Part shown: positions 39,779-49,457 of the stretch, one piece after another
Position numbering within the stretch: the first letter of the stretch is position 1
Layout: every line of letters starts with the position of its first letter
NCBI GenBank assembly: GCA_902800215.1
Contig: CADCDS010000005.1
Location: forward strand, 1 to 64,000
Reading direction: 5' to 3'
DNA: 64,000 nt
DNA from: an uncultured Bacteroidales bacterium
GTDB lineage: Bacteria; Bacteroidota; Bacteroidia; Bacteroidales; Paludibacteraceae
Notes under the pieces: generated by a model
Seen by the model: the letters and a program-made list of their open reading frames with translations, nothing else
Databases searched by the model: none
Told to the model about the DNA's origin: nothing
Made by a program: the position numbers and the translations under genes

Positions 39779-42726
39779 GAAAATCTATCAAACTAGGAAT
39801 CCTAGGCATCCTAGGTTTTCTAGGAACCCTATTATCTCCTTCTTTCGCTCAGACGACGGAGATGGAGACACGCTATCAGGAGTTGTCGGCACGTTTCGAT
39901 GTGCGCGACAAACTCCTGCTGCGTGACTTGAAGACCTATCTGCAGGCTTTTCCGTACACCACTTTTGCCGATGAGGTGAAGTTCATGCAAGGTGTACTGC
40001 AGGCGGAGAAAGGTCAATACAAACAGAGTCTGAAATATTTCGACGGTATTCAAGTCAAAGCCTTGACGCGTGATCATCAGACGGAATACACGTTCTATCG
40101 CGGTTATGATTTCCTGATGATGCAGGAATACAAGGTAGCTGCTGTTCATTTCCGCAATTCGAACTTAGTGAACAACGAGCGTTATGCAACCCGTGCGGCT
40201 TATTACGCCGGATATTGTCACTACAAATTAGGGGAATACGACAAGGCGATGAACTATTTCAAGAGCCTGGAGAACCGACCGGAGTACGCCAAGACGATTC
40301 CGTATTTCCTGACGCAGATCTACTATGCGAAGGGGGAATACGAGGAAGTGGCGACGCGTGTGGAACAACTGCTGCAAGACAACCCGGAGGGGGAGAACAA
40401 CACGGAGTTACACCGTATGTTAGGTGAGATCCATTACCTGCAGGGCGATTACCGTCAAGCGGCGGAGCACCTGAAACGGTACCATAAAGCGGTTTCCGCC
40501 AACAAGGAAGAGATCATCCGGAACGACCTGTATATGTTAGGTTCTGCGGAGTATCGTTTAGGGGAATATGCCGAGGCAGTGAAGTACCTCAAGCAGATGA
40601 AGCAGTTGAAAGACACGCTGTCGGAAGCGGCTTGTCTGACGATGGGTAACGCGTATGTGAAGTTGAAACAACCGGAACAGGCGAAGTTATCGTACAAAGC
40701 AGCCGCAGCGTTCGGTATTACACCGGCCGTGACGGAAGAAGCATCGTATAACTACACGCTGTGCACCTATCAGTCCTCGAGTGCGTTAGGCGAATCGGTG
40801 CGGGCGTTCAATGATTTTTTGCATCAGTTTCCGAAATCCAAATACGAGAGTAAGATCCATCGTCTGCTGAGTGACGCGCTGATGCAGAGTAAGAACTACA
40901 CGGCTGCTATTGCGCTGTTAGACTCCCTTCCCCACCCGACGCAGAAGATGATTCAGACGAAACAGTATCTGCGTTATCAGTTAGGAGTGGATCATTTTGT
41001 GCAAGGCAAGATGAAGCAGTCGGCAGAATGGATGACGGAAGTGATAAAGCACGATGCGGAGCATCCCCAATACACGACGGAGGCGTATTACGTACGTGCG
41101 GAAGCGAACTACCGTTTGAAGAATTATAAAGCGGCGGAAACGGATCTGAAGACTTTCTTCAGCCGTTCGGATGCCAAGCAGAGCAAGAACTACACGATAG
41201 CGATGTACCTGCAGGGATACTGCTATTTCTCGCAGCAGCAGTACGACAAGGCACAAGTAGCGTTTACGAACTATATTGATGCGGCTTTGGCAACCGAACC
41301 GACGTATCCGGATGCGATGAACCGTATCGGCGACTGCTATTTCATCGCCCGTCAGTTTGCGCAGGCGATCAGTTATTACTCGCAGGTAAGTAACATGCGT
41401 GCAGCGGGCACGGACTATGCGCTGTTCCAACGCGGTTATGCCTTAGGTCTGCAGCATAAGCATCAGGAGAAGATCGACGTGATGCGGGACTTGGTGAAGA
41501 AATATCCGAAGTCGGACTATGCGGATGACGGAATGTACGAGATCGCCCGGGCACAATTGCAGAAGAACGATGAACAAGGTGCTATCTCGACGTATGAGGA
41601 GTTATTGAAGAAATACCCCAACTCGTCTTTGGCACGCAAGGCATCGCTTGAGCGGGCTATGCTGTACCGCAATCTGCATCAGAACGAACAGGCGATAGCT
41701 GCTTACCGTCAGACGATTGAGAAATACCCGTCCACGGATGAGGCTTATACGGCGCTGGATGCGTTGCAGGTACTGTACGTGGAGACGAATAACGTAGGCG
41801 AATACGTAGCATACACGAAGGACCTGGGTAAACTGAATATGAACGTGACGACGCAGGAAGACTCGTTGCTGTATGCAGCGGCGGAGATGCAGTACATGCA
41901 GGCGTCGTATCAGAAAGCGATTGCAGCGCTGACGAACTACGTGACGCAGTACTGTCCGGGTGGACGTTACTGCACTATTTCCCGGTATTACTTGGCGGAC
42001 TCGTATGACCGCTTGGGAATGACGAGTGAAGCCTTGGAGCAATATAAAGTGCTGGCGGAGATGAGTGCGAACCCGTATCAGGAAGAAGCAGCTATCCGTG
42101 TAGCGGAGATCTGTATGGATAAGAAAGATTGGCTTTGCGCATTAGAAGGGTACTACCGGATGTTGGCTTTATCCTCTTCGCACGAGAATACCGTTACGGC
42201 ACGTATCGGTGTGCTGCGTTGCAGCCGGGAGTTGGAGCGTCATCAGGTGACGATCGACATGAGTGAACAGATCCTGAATGACAACCCGGATGAGGAGACG
42301 CGTACGGAGGCGCTGTACGGTAGAGCGAAAGCGTATGTAGCAACCGGTCAATGGAGTAAGGCACAAGCGGATTTGCGGAGCTTGGCAGAAGAGGTGCGTA
42401 CCGCTAAAGGTGCGGAAGCGAAGTTCCTGTTAGCACAGAGTTATTTTGAGTTAAAAGACCTGGATGCAGCGGAAAACGAAGTGATGAGTTTTACGCAGAT
42501 GCAGACCTCGCAGCAGTACTGGTTAGCACGTGCGCTGATCCTGCTGAGCGATATCAACCGTAACCGTGGCGAGTTGTTCCAGGCACGGCAGTACCTGCTG
42601 GTGCTGGAGCAGAACTATGTGCTGCAGACGGATGATATCCATGCGCTCATCGCAGCGCGTCTGACGGAATTGGATCAGATGGAAGAACCGCAAAGAAAGG
42701 AGGAGGGTCATGAAATTGAAGATTGA
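39775..42726 (+). CDS. Secreted tetratricopeptide-repeat protein
   Basis: This 983-residue protein has a signal peptide (LGILGILGFLGTLLSPSFAQ) followed by about 20 TPR-like units throughout, for example AYYAGYCHYKLGEYDKAMNYFK, YMLGSAEYRLGEYAEAVKYLK and DGMYEIARAQLQKNDEQGAISTYEELLKKYPNS. It is probably a periplasmic scaffold. A large TPR protein followed by an OM barrel is a pairing I recall from Bacteroidota, and the partner follows here with a 17-bp overlap. Co-transcription with potABCD suggests, but does not prove, a link to polyamine uptake or envelope assembly. Confidence 0.9.
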   Translation: MRKSIKLGILGILGFLGTLLSPSFAQTTEMETRYQELSARFDVRDKLLLRDLKTYLQAFPYTTFADEVKFMQGVLQAEKGQYKQSLKYFDGIQVKALTRDHQTEYTFYRGYDFLMMQEYKVAAVHFRNSNLVNNERYATRAAYYAGYCHYKLGEYDKAMNYFKSLENRPEYAKTIPYFLTQIYYAKGEYEEVATRVEQLLQDNPEGENNTELHRMLGEIHYLQGDYRQAAEHLKRYHKAVSANKEEIIRNDLYMLGSAEYRLGEYAEAVKYLKQMKQLKDTLSEAACLTMGNAYVKLKQPEQAKLSYKAAAAFGITPAVTEEASYNYTLCTYQSSSALGESVRAFNDFLHQFPKSKYESKIHRLLSDALMQSKNYTAAIALLDSLPHPTQKMIQTKQYLRYQLGVDHFVQGKMKQSAEWMTEVIKHDAEHPQYTTEAYYVRAEANYRLKNYKAAETDLKTFFSRSDAKQSKNYTIAMYLQGYCYFSQQQYDKAQVAFTNYIDAALATEPTYPDAMNRIGDCYFIARQFAQAISYYSQVSNMRAAGTDYALFQRGYALGLQHKHQEKIDVMRDLVKKYPKSDYADDGMYEIARAQLQKNDEQGAISTYEELLKKYPNSSLARKASLERAMLYRNLHQNEQAIAAYRQTIEKYPSTDEAYTALDALQVLYVETNNVGEYVAYTKDLGKLNMNVTTQEDSLLYAAAEMQYMQASYQKAIAALTNYVTQYCPGGRYCTISRYYLADSYDRLGMTSEALEQYKVLAEMSANPYQEEAAIRVAEICMDKKDWLCALEGYYRMLALSSSHENTVTARIGVLRCSRELERHQVTIDMSEQILNDNPDEETRTEALYGRAKAYVATGQWSKAQADLRSLAEEVRTAKGAEAKFLLAQSYFELKDLDAAENEVMSFTQMQTSQQYWLARALILLSDINRNRGELFQARQYLLVLEQNYVLQTDDIHALIAARLTELDQMEEPQRKEEGHEIED
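39793..39831. repeat. Direct repeat of period 9 (CTAGGAATC) in the TPR signal peptide
   Basis: Units are CTAGGAATC, CTAGGCATC, CTAGGTTTT, CTAGGAACC, CTA. They encode the LGILGILGFLG core of the signal peptide. A similar CCTAGGAATCCTAGG occurs at the start of the next gene (about 42752-42767). Confidence 0.92.
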
Positions 42727-44548
42727 AGATTTTAGATTGATAATTTTAGGACTCCTAGGAATCCTAGGTAGTAATACATACGCACAGACGGATACGCTGA
42801 ACCGGAGTGTGACGGTGGAACGGGATTTTCAGCCGACGATACAGGCGGCAGGAAAAATCTCCACCAAGCCGGCGGTGATCCAGACCCAGATCGATGCAAC
42901 ACCGGTGGAGTACTCAGAATACACGGCGCCGGTGACACCGGAGACAAGTTTCAATCCGTTACTGTCCCAGCCGACACGTTTTGAACCGGGTAAACGGTAC
43001 AACGGTCATATCAGCGGTGCGATCGGTCATCCGAACACGTTCTTTGATTTCGGCTATCATCTGGATGACGGAAAGAAATCGATCTTGGACGTGTATGCCA
43101 AGCATCATGCGGAATGGGGTCTGGCGGCGTTGAGTAAGAGTAAGTTAGGTTTGAACTTCACGCATACGTTCTCTACCTGCGATCTGTATTTCGGCGTCAA
43201 CGGCGGAAATATCTTCTACCATAAATACGGTCATTTCTACGACTATTCGCAACAATGGGGTATGTGGGAGAAGAACAAGGTGGCATATGCCAATGCGGCT
43301 CCGTTAGGCCCGAAAGACCAGACAGCGCTGTGGACAGCGGAAGCTTATTTAGGTATTAAGGCGAATGCAAAGCAGGAGTTTCAATATCAGGTACAGACGG
43401 GATATCAGTTGTTTGCCAAGATCGGTGCGGTTGCTGAACATCAGGTACGCACAAAAGCGGCTTTCGACTGGCATGCTGAGGAGCATCATGTGGGAGCAAA
43501 CGTATACGTGCAGAATAACTTCCTGCAGGTGAACGACGTCTTGGGTATACCGGATTCGCTGTACCGCAACCGGCATAACTTCCGTATTGAACCGTACTAT
43601 GCGTATGAAGGAAGACGGGTGCGGATCCATCTGGGTGTGAACCTGGATCTGAACCTCGGTCACGGCCAGTTACTGTCGGGTTCGGAACAGATCTCATTTG
43701 CTCCGTCACCGCATATCAACTTCGAAGCGCAGGTAGCCAAACAATGGTTAACGATCTACGCGGATGTAGTAGGTAGTCACGGATTCGGTACACTGCAGGG
43801 CTTTATGGAAGAGAACCGTTACCGCCTGATTCATGCAGGTATTGTGGAGCCGCACCATGCGTCTTATACACCGGTGGACGGTGAGTTAGGTTTTCATATC
43901 CGTCCGTACCGGGATCTGCTGATTGAGTTACACGGAGGTTACGCGTATATGATCCATGAAGATATGTGGGTAGCGAACACGAGTAACACCACGTTTAATT
44001 ATCAGTCGCTGAACGTGCCGATGATGGCCGGTGACTTCAGTTACCGACACGTCAACTACCAACGCGGTAAGATAGGTGGTCAGATCAATTACCACTATCG
44101 CGATATTGTGCGTGTGAACGTGGATGGTGACTACTATATCTGGAAAGGCGACACGACGGTGTATGACCGGCCTAATTGGGAGTTAGGTGTCCGTATCGAC
44201 GGCCGGATCGACAAACACTGGTCGCTGTACTCGGATAACCATTTTGCCGGAAGCAGGTTAGCGGCCACGTATGACGGTGCCACCGACACCTATACCGACG
44301 TGACGTTGAAGCCGATCATCGATCTGAATCTTGGTCTGCAATACGATATGTGGGTAGGCAAGGCAAAGGCGAAAGGCGAGCGATTAAAGGTGAAGGCAAA
44401 GGGTGAGCAGGTGATGCAGCCGGAAGCAAAACCGAACCTGTCGTTCTTCTTCCAACTGAACAACTGGTTACACCGCAAAAACGAATATTATTACGGCTAT
44501 CGTTCCCAAGGAATCAATTTTCTGTTAGGCGTAACGTATAAATTTTAA
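42710..44548 (+). CDS. Outer-membrane beta-barrel protein (TonB-receptor-like, no clear plug)
   Basis: This 612-residue protein has a signal peptide (IILGLLGILGSNTYAQ), a periplasmic-type leader (RSVTVERDFQPTIQAAGK), and then many amphipathic strands ending in GINFLLGVTYKF (terminal Phe). It resembles the barrels paired with TPR proteins in Bacteroidota. The 30-residue insertion with KAKGERLKVKAKGEQ near the C-terminus, encoded by a heptad tract at 44365-44406, sits in what should be a loop. It overlaps the TPR gene by 17 bp and is the last gene of the pot operon. Confidence 0.85.
   Translation: MKLKIEDFRLIILGLLGILGSNTYAQTDTLNRSVTVERDFQPTIQAAGKISTKPAVIQTQIDATPVEYSEYTAPVTPETSFNPLLSQPTRFEPGKRYNGHISGAIGHPNTFFDFGYHLDDGKKSILDVYAKHHAEWGLAALSKSKLGLNFTHTFSTCDLYFGVNGGNIFYHKYGHFYDYSQQWGMWEKNKVAYANAAPLGPKDQTALWTAEAYLGIKANAKQEFQYQVQTGYQLFAKIGAVAEHQVRTKAAFDWHAEEHHVGANVYVQNNFLQVNDVLGIPDSLYRNRHNFRIEPYYAYEGRRVRIHLGVNLDLNLGHGQLLSGSEQISFAPSPHINFEAQVAKQWLTIYADVVGSHGFGTLQGFMEENRYRLIHAGIVEPHHASYTPVDGELGFHIRPYRDLLIELHGGYAYMIHEDMWVANTSNTTFNYQSLNVPMMAGDFSYRHVNYQRGKIGGQINYHYRDIVRVNVDGDYYIWKGDTTVYDRPNWELGVRIDGRIDKHWSLYSDNHFAGSRLAATYDGATDTYTDVTLKPIIDLNLGLQYDMWVGKAKAKGERLKVKAKGEQVMQPEAKPNLSFFFQLNNWLHRKNEYYYGYRSQGINFLLGVTYKF
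42715..42749. repeat. Heptad direct repeat (ATTGAAG/ATTTTAG) at the OM barrel start
   Basis: Units are ATTGAAG, ATTGAAG, ATTTTAG, ATTGATA, ATTTTAG. They encode the N-terminal region (KIEDFRLIIL) of the signal peptide. Confidence 0.9.
44365..44406. repeat. Heptad repeat (AAAGGCG/AAAGGTG) inside the OM barrel gene
   Basis: Units in register are AAAGGCG, AAAGGCG, AGCGATT, AAAGGTG, AAGGCAA, AGGGTGA. They encode a basic loop AKGERLKVKAKGE. Confidence 0.85.
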
Positions 44549-44554
44549 TCATTA

Positions 44555-44616
44555 ACGGGGTGCTTCGGCTGAGAACAAACCCTTTGAACTTGAACAGGTA
44601 ATGCTGTTAAAGGAAT
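44555..44616 (+). promoter_or_regulatory. TPP riboswitch (THI box)
   Basis: The conserved pieces occur in order: GGGGTGC, then CTGAGA at about 44569-44574, then ACCCTTTGAAC, then the variable GAACAGGTAATGCTGTT stem, ending in AAAGGAA. The AAAGGA at the 3' end doubles as the ribosome-binding site of the gene that starts at 44618, so ligand binding should block translation initiation. It lies 6 bp after the stop of the OM barrel gene. Confidence 0.95.
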
Positions 44617-44617
44617 T

Positions 44618-46906
44618 ATGAAGACATTTAGTAAAAAGTCGAAAGTCGAAAGTCGAAAGATTTTCCTTTCCTTAAGCGCATTAGCGCTAATGAGTATGTC
44701 TGCTTTGGCGCAGACGAGTGAAGACACGATCACGATCCTGATGAAACAGTTAGAGGACATCGAGGTGAGTGTAAAACGTGTGCAACAGACCACGCTTTCT
44801 ACGGCGGTAATGAAGAACGAGGATCTGAACCGGGATAACACCGGTCAGAACTTACCGTATCTGCTTTCGACTACGCCGGGTTTACAAGTGACAAGCGACG
44901 ACGGATTAGGTGTAGGTTACACCTATTTCCGTGTGCGCGGAACCGACCACAGCCGGATAAACATGACGGTGAACGAGGTGCAGTTGAACGACCAGGAAAG
45001 TCAGACGGTGTTCTGGGTAAACATGTCAGACATGGCATCGTCGGTGTCTCAGATCGACGTGCAACGCGGTGTAGGAACAAGTACGAGCGGTTCGGCTTTC
45101 GGTGCCGGACTGAACATGCAGACGAACTTCTTAGATACGACGAGTCACATCACGATCGGTTTCAACGGCGGAATGTACAACACGTTCCGGGAGATGGTGA
45201 GTGCACATGCCTCGATTGCTAACCGCTGGATGATCAACGCCCGTTTCAGCAAAGTGAACTCCGACGGATTTCTCTACCGTGCCAAGAGCGATCTGTACAG
45301 TTTCTACGGTGACGTAGGATGGTACGGCAACAAGACGCACGTGATCTTACGTGCTTTCGGTGGTGCTGAGAAGACGGGCATGGCCTGGGAAGGAGTGGAT
45401 TACAACACGGCTTACGGTATTGATGGAGCCGACCGGCGGTATAACCCGGCGGGGGAATATACGATGCCGGCAGCAGACGGTTCCGATTCGACGGTGTATT
45501 ACAAGAACCAGACGGATAACTATGCACAACAGCACGGACAGTTGACGATCAACCACCGTTTCACACCGCAGTGGAGTCTAACGGCCACCTTGCATTACAC
45601 GCATGGAGGCGGATATTACGAGCAGTACAAGAAGAAGAAATACAGTTACTGGGGATTAAGCGACAGCGGTAAGACGTATGGTCTGTACATGAAACATCTG
45701 AATAACCATTATGCCGGATTTATCGTGTCGGGTAAGTACCTGTCAGAACCGTTAGACTTGCAGATCGGTGTTGCCGGAAACAACTACTACGGACAGCATT
45801 GGGGTATCCTGGATTACTTAGCGAAACCGTCGGCACAACTGCTGCCGGTGCATTACGAGTATTACCGCAACGATGCCAACAAGATCGACGTGAACACGTA
45901 TGCCAAAGCCAACTGGCGTATCATCCATAAGGCGCAGGAGAAACTGGCTGTCTATGGGGATCTGCAGTACCGATATGTGCGGTACAGCCGAAACGGTATT
46001 AATGATGAGAATATGGAGGATCTGCCGTTGACGGTGGACTACCATTTCTTTAACCCTAAAGCCGGGTTGACGTATCAGAACGGAGGACATACGCTGAGTG
46101 CCTCGTTTGCGATTGCGAACCGGGATCCGAGTAGGAATAACTACAAGGAGAACGCCCGTTGGGATGCCGCAACGCAAACCTGGACTCATCTGCCGAAAGC
46201 GGAGACGCTGTATGACTATGAGTTAGGCTACCAATACGCGCATGCGCGTTATAATATAGGTGTGAACCTGTATTTCATGGATTATGACAACCAGTTGGTG
46301 CTGACGGGTGAATACAACGACGTAGGAGCGTACAAGACGATGAACGTGAAGGACTCGTACCGCATGGGTGCCGAACTGACGGCAGCGGTGAAGATCACTG
46401 ACTGGTTTAGATGGGAAGGTAACATGGTGGTGAGTAGGAACAAACTGCAAAACTACAAGCAGTATATCGACCTGTATGACAACCAAAATGACTGGAACTG
46501 GATCGGTCAAGACAGTATCTGCGGTACGGTGACGATTGCTTTCTCACCGACCGTGACGGCGATGAGTCTGTTCACTTTCGACTACGCCGGGTTTGTAGGT
46601 ACGATTCAGACGAATGTGGTAAGCAGGCAGTACCTGGACAACACCATGGACGAACATGCGATGCTACGGGCATTCACGACGACGAACGTGAACCTGCAGT
46701 ATAACCTGCCGATGCAGAAATGGTTCTCGGACCGCCGCGGTGTACCGAATGTCAAGTTGCTGTGCCAACTGAATAACCTGTTCAACGCCAAATATGCGAG
46801 TAACGGCGGTGCCGAAGCCAGCCGATTTGCTGACGGTAGTCGATGCACGTGGTATTACGCACAGGCTGGTATTAACGTACACGCAGGTTTCGTCGTACAA
46901 TGGTAG
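44618..46906 (+). CDS. TonB-dependent receptor under TPP riboswitch control, probable thiamine receptor
   Basis: This 762-residue protein has a signal peptide (SLSALALMSMSALAQ). Its plug domain has LPYLLSTTPGLQVTSDDG, YFRVRGTDHSRINMTVNEV and VQRGVGTSTSGSAFGAGL. A 22-strand-type barrel follows, ending LNNLFNAKYAS and then AGINVHAGFVVQW with a terminal Trp. The riboswitch points to thiamine or a thiamine derivative as ligand. No inner-membrane thiamine permease or kinase follows. The 3' end overlaps the convergent membrane protein gene by 35 bp. A heptad tract lies in the signal peptide. Confidence 0.94.
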   Translation: MKTFSKKSKVESRKIFLSLSALALMSMSALAQTSEDTITILMKQLEDIEVSVKRVQQTTLSTAVMKNEDLNRDNTGQNLPYLLSTTPGLQVTSDDGLGVGYTYFRVRGTDHSRINMTVNEVQLNDQESQTVFWVNMSDMASSVSQIDVQRGVGTSTSGSAFGAGLNMQTNFLDTTSHITIGFNGGMYNTFREMVSAHASIANRWMINARFSKVNSDGFLYRAKSDLYSFYGDVGWYGNKTHVILRAFGGAEKTGMAWEGVDYNTAYGIDGADRRYNPAGEYTMPAADGSDSTVYYKNQTDNYAQQHGQLTINHRFTPQWSLTATLHYTHGGGYYEQYKKKKYSYWGLSDSGKTYGLYMKHLNNHYAGFIVSGKYLSEPLDLQIGVAGNNYYGQHWGILDYLAKPSAQLLPVHYEYYRNDANKIDVNTYAKANWRIIHKAQEKLAVYGDLQYRYVRYSRNGINDENMEDLPLTVDYHFFNPKAGLTYQNGGHTLSASFAIANRDPSRNNYKENARWDAATQTWTHLPKAETLYDYELGYQYAHARYNIGVNLYFMDYDNQLVLTGEYNDVGAYKTMNVKDSYRMGAELTAAVKITDWFRWEGNMVVSRNKLQNYKQYIDLYDNQNDWNWIGQDSICGTVTIAFSPTVTAMSLFTFDYAGFVGTIQTNVVSRQYLDNTMDEHAMLRAFTTTNVNLQYNLPMQKWFSDRRGVPNVKLLCQLNNLFNAKYASNGGAEASRFADGSRCTWYYAQAGINVHAGFVVQW
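44637..44657. repeat. Heptad direct repeat (AGTCGAA, 3 units) in the TonB receptor signal peptide
   Basis: Three perfect AGTCGAA units encode the basic N-terminal region SKVESRK of the signal peptide. Confidence 0.92.
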
Positions 46907-47375
46907 CGGCCGTCCAAGCGATCAGTACAGCGCCTATGGGGATCCACCCGTAGGCGTTTTCTATGAAGGATAGATGATAGGAGATAGATGATAGATAAAC
47001 GATGACCGTCATCCAGATTGCGACTAAAGCATATCCGAGGAGGAAGGCCGTCACACTGCGAAGGGTTAACAAGTTACGCAGTTGCAGATAGATACAGGCC
47101 GGGATAGCCAAGAAGAGGATGGTAGGCAGCCAATAGGAGGCAGCACCCAAGAGTACGGCGATGATGAAGCAGGTCTCCACCGAGGAAGCGTGCCGCTTGA
47201 GACTCGTGAGCATAAACAGGGCACACATCACCACGGCAACGGGTATGAGATAGGAAATCGGTGACAGTTCCAGCGCACAGAAAGGTAGCAAGGGTACGAC
47301 AGCACCCCCTATTGCCAGCAGCCAAATGACTACCGGCAACAGGTGGTATAATATCGATTGCGTATGTCGTTTCAT
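46872..47375 (-). CDS. Integral membrane protein, 167 aa
   Basis: This protein has about five hydrophobic helices (LLPVVIWLLAIGGAVVPLLPF, YLIPVAVVMCALFML, FIIAVLLGAASYWLPTILFLAI, AFLLGYALVAIWMTVIVYL, IPIGAVLIAWTAATIV) and basic ends. I do not recognise the family. A heptad tract encodes the SSISYHLSFI loop. It follows the M3 peptidase gene with a 4-bp overlap and may be co-expressed with it. It overlaps the convergent TonB receptor gene by 35 bp. Confidence 0.75.
   Translation of the reverse strand: MKRHTQSILYHLLPVVIWLLAIGGAVVPLLPFCALELSPISYLIPVAVVMCALFMLTSLKRHASSVETCFIIAVLLGAASYWLPTILFLAIPACIYLQLRNLLTLRSVTAFLLGYALVAIWMTVIVYLSSISYHLSFIENAYGWIPIGAVLIAWTAATIVRRNLRVR
46969..46996. repeat. Heptad direct repeat (GATAGAT, 4 units) inside the 167-aa membrane protein gene
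   Basis: Units are GATAGAT, GATAGGA, GATAGAT, GATAGAT. The tract codes for an extracytoplasmic loop between two helices. Confidence 0.92.
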
Positions 47376-49456
47376 TCGATGAATCCTTTGCGACGGAGCA
47401 AGTTAGCCGGATCGGCTTCTTTTCCACGGAACTCGAGATACAACTCCTGTGCATCGCGTGTACCGCCTTGTTCCAAGAGATGGCGGAAGCGTTTAGCCGT
47501 TTTCTTGTCGAAGAGGTTTCCGGTCTCTTTGAAGGCCGCAAACGCGTCTGCATCCAGTACGGCTGCCCAGGTATAGCTGTAATAACCGGCTTCGTAACCG
47601 GTGGTGAAGATATGGTTATAGAAAGTAGGACGATAGCGCACGATGATCTCGTCGATCATACCCATCTTCTCGAGACTGGCTTTTTCAAAAGCGTTTACGT
47701 CGAGACCTTTGGCGGTCGTTAACTCATGGAAATCCATGTCGAGGATGGAAGCAGAGAGCAATTCTGTCGTTACAAAACCTTGGTTAAACTTACCGGCTGC
47801 ATTGATCTTTGCGATCAGTTCCTCCGGGATCACTTCACCGGTCTGATAATGGAAAGCATAGGTCTTAAGCACCTCCGGTTCATAGGCATAGTTCTCCATG
47901 AACTGCGAAGGGAGTTCTACAAAATCACGTGGTGTATTCGTGCCACTGAGTGATTTGTAATGAGCTTTGGAAAGCAGACCGTGCAAAGCGTGACCGAACT
48001 CGTGGAAGAGGGTTTCTACATCGTCCATAGAGAGCAGCGACGGGTTTCCGGCAGTGGGTTTGTTGAAATTACCGACGTTAATGATGACCGGACGATGATC
48101 AACTCCTTCGGCATCGATGTACTGGGAGCAGATGTTATTCATCCATGCACCCGGACGTTTTCCTGCACGGGGGAAGTAGTCGGTATAGAGGAATCCGATT
48201 AAAGCACCATCTTTCTCGGTTACTTTGAATACCTCTACCTCGTCATTATACACGGGCATATCGGTTACTTTCTCAAACTGCAGACCGTACAACTTGGTAG
48301 CAACGCCAAAGGCACCGTTACGAACGTTGTTCAGTTCAAAATAAGGCTTGATGGCTTCTTCATCCAGGTCATATTTGGCTTTACGCAGTTTCTCGGCATA
48401 GAACCACCAGTCCCAGGGTTGCAGTTTCTCACCCGGCAGATCTTGGTCCAAGAGTTCCTGCAGCGCAGCAGCTTCCCTTTTTGCTGCTTCGAGCGACGGA
48501 GCCCAGACAGAAGCCAGGAAGGCATCGACGGTCTCATGGTTCTTAGCCATACAATCTTCGAGAATATAATCCGCCGGGTTGTTGAATCCGAAGAGTTGTG
48601 CTTTCTCAATACGCAGTTCCATCTCACGAACGATGACAGCCTTGTTATCATACTTACCGCCGTGGTTCGCACGGGTTGTATAGTCCATGAGCAGTTGTTT
48701 GCGCAGTTCCCGGTTCTCACAGTACTGGAGTACCGGTGTGAAAGAAGTGCGCTTTGGGGTAAATAACCACTCTCCCTTGTGACCGGCTGCTTCCGCTTCT
48801 TCTGCTGCCGCAGCTTTGGCAGACTCCGGCAGACCTTTCAGTTGTGCTTCATCTTTGATGAATCGCTTACATGCATTGGTCTCCGCTACTACGTTGTTAC
48901 CGAACTGGAGGGAAAGCAGACTCAACTCCTTATTGATCTCCATGAGACGGTCTTTCTTGTCCTGCGGTAAGTTAGCGCCGTTGTTGGCAAACGCCTTGTA
49001 GGTCTCGGTGAGCAGACGCATCTGTTCTGCATTCAAACCCAAGGTGTCGCGTTGCTCATACACGGTTTTGATGCGTTGGAAGAGCCCGTCGTTGAGGATG
49101 ATGCCGTCGCTGAGTTCACTGAGCATCGGATAGACCTCTTCAGCGATTGCGTTCATCTCATCGTTTCCGTCCGCTTCGAGGACATTGAAAAAGATACCTT
49201 CCACGCTGTCCAGCATCATTCCGGTTCGGTCGAGTGCGACAATGGTGTTCTCAAATGTCGGTGCTTCGGGGTTATTCACTATCGCCTCCACTTCTGCATT
49301 CTTGGCAGCGATCGCTGACTCAAACGCAGGCATGTACAGCGCTAAATTCTTCGCTTGGTCCAATGCCGGCACCGAATAGGTTGTCGGACGTTGAGCCTCT
49401 TTGTTACAAGCAAGCATTGTCATTGCAATGACAGGTAAAATTAAAATTCGTTTCAT
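47372..49456 (-). CDS. M3 family metallopeptidase lipoprotein (Dcp-like)
   Basis: This 694-residue protein has a lipoprotein signal (IAMTMLAC, Cys17), a long helical N-terminal domain, and the zinc motif LFHEFGHALHGLLS (HExGH) with a downstream Glu in the LPSQFMENYAYEPEVL segment. This is the M3 thimet/Dcp layout. It cleaves short peptides, probably in the periplasm or at the membrane. It lies 1 bp after the AsmA-like gene. Confidence 0.95.
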   Translation of the reverse strand: MKRILILPVIAMTMLACNKEAQRPTTYSVPALDQAKNLALYMPAFESAIAAKNAEVEAIVNNPEAPTFENTIVALDRTGMMLDSVEGIFFNVLEADGNDEMNAIAEEVYPMLSELSDGIILNDGLFQRIKTVYEQRDTLGLNAEQMRLLTETYKAFANNGANLPQDKKDRLMEINKELSLLSLQFGNNVVAETNACKRFIKDEAQLKGLPESAKAAAAEEAEAAGHKGEWLFTPKRTSFTPVLQYCENRELRKQLLMDYTTRANHGGKYDNKAVIVREMELRIEKAQLFGFNNPADYILEDCMAKNHETVDAFLASVWAPSLEAAKREAAALQELLDQDLPGEKLQPWDWWFYAEKLRKAKYDLDEEAIKPYFELNNVRNGAFGVATKLYGLQFEKVTDMPVYNDEVEVFKVTEKDGALIGFLYTDYFPRAGKRPGAWMNNICSQYIDAEGVDHRPVIINVGNFNKPTAGNPSLLSMDDVETLFHEFGHALHGLLSKAHYKSLSGTNTPRDFVELPSQFMENYAYEPEVLKTYAFHYQTGEVIPEELIAKINAAGKFNQGFVTTELLSASILDMDFHELTTAKGLDVNAFEKASLEKMGMIDEIIVRYRPTFYNHIFTTGYEAGYYSYTWAAVLDADAFAAFKETGNLFDKKTAKRFRHLLEQGGTRDAQELYLEFRGKEADPANLLRRKGFIE

Positions 49457-49457
49457 A

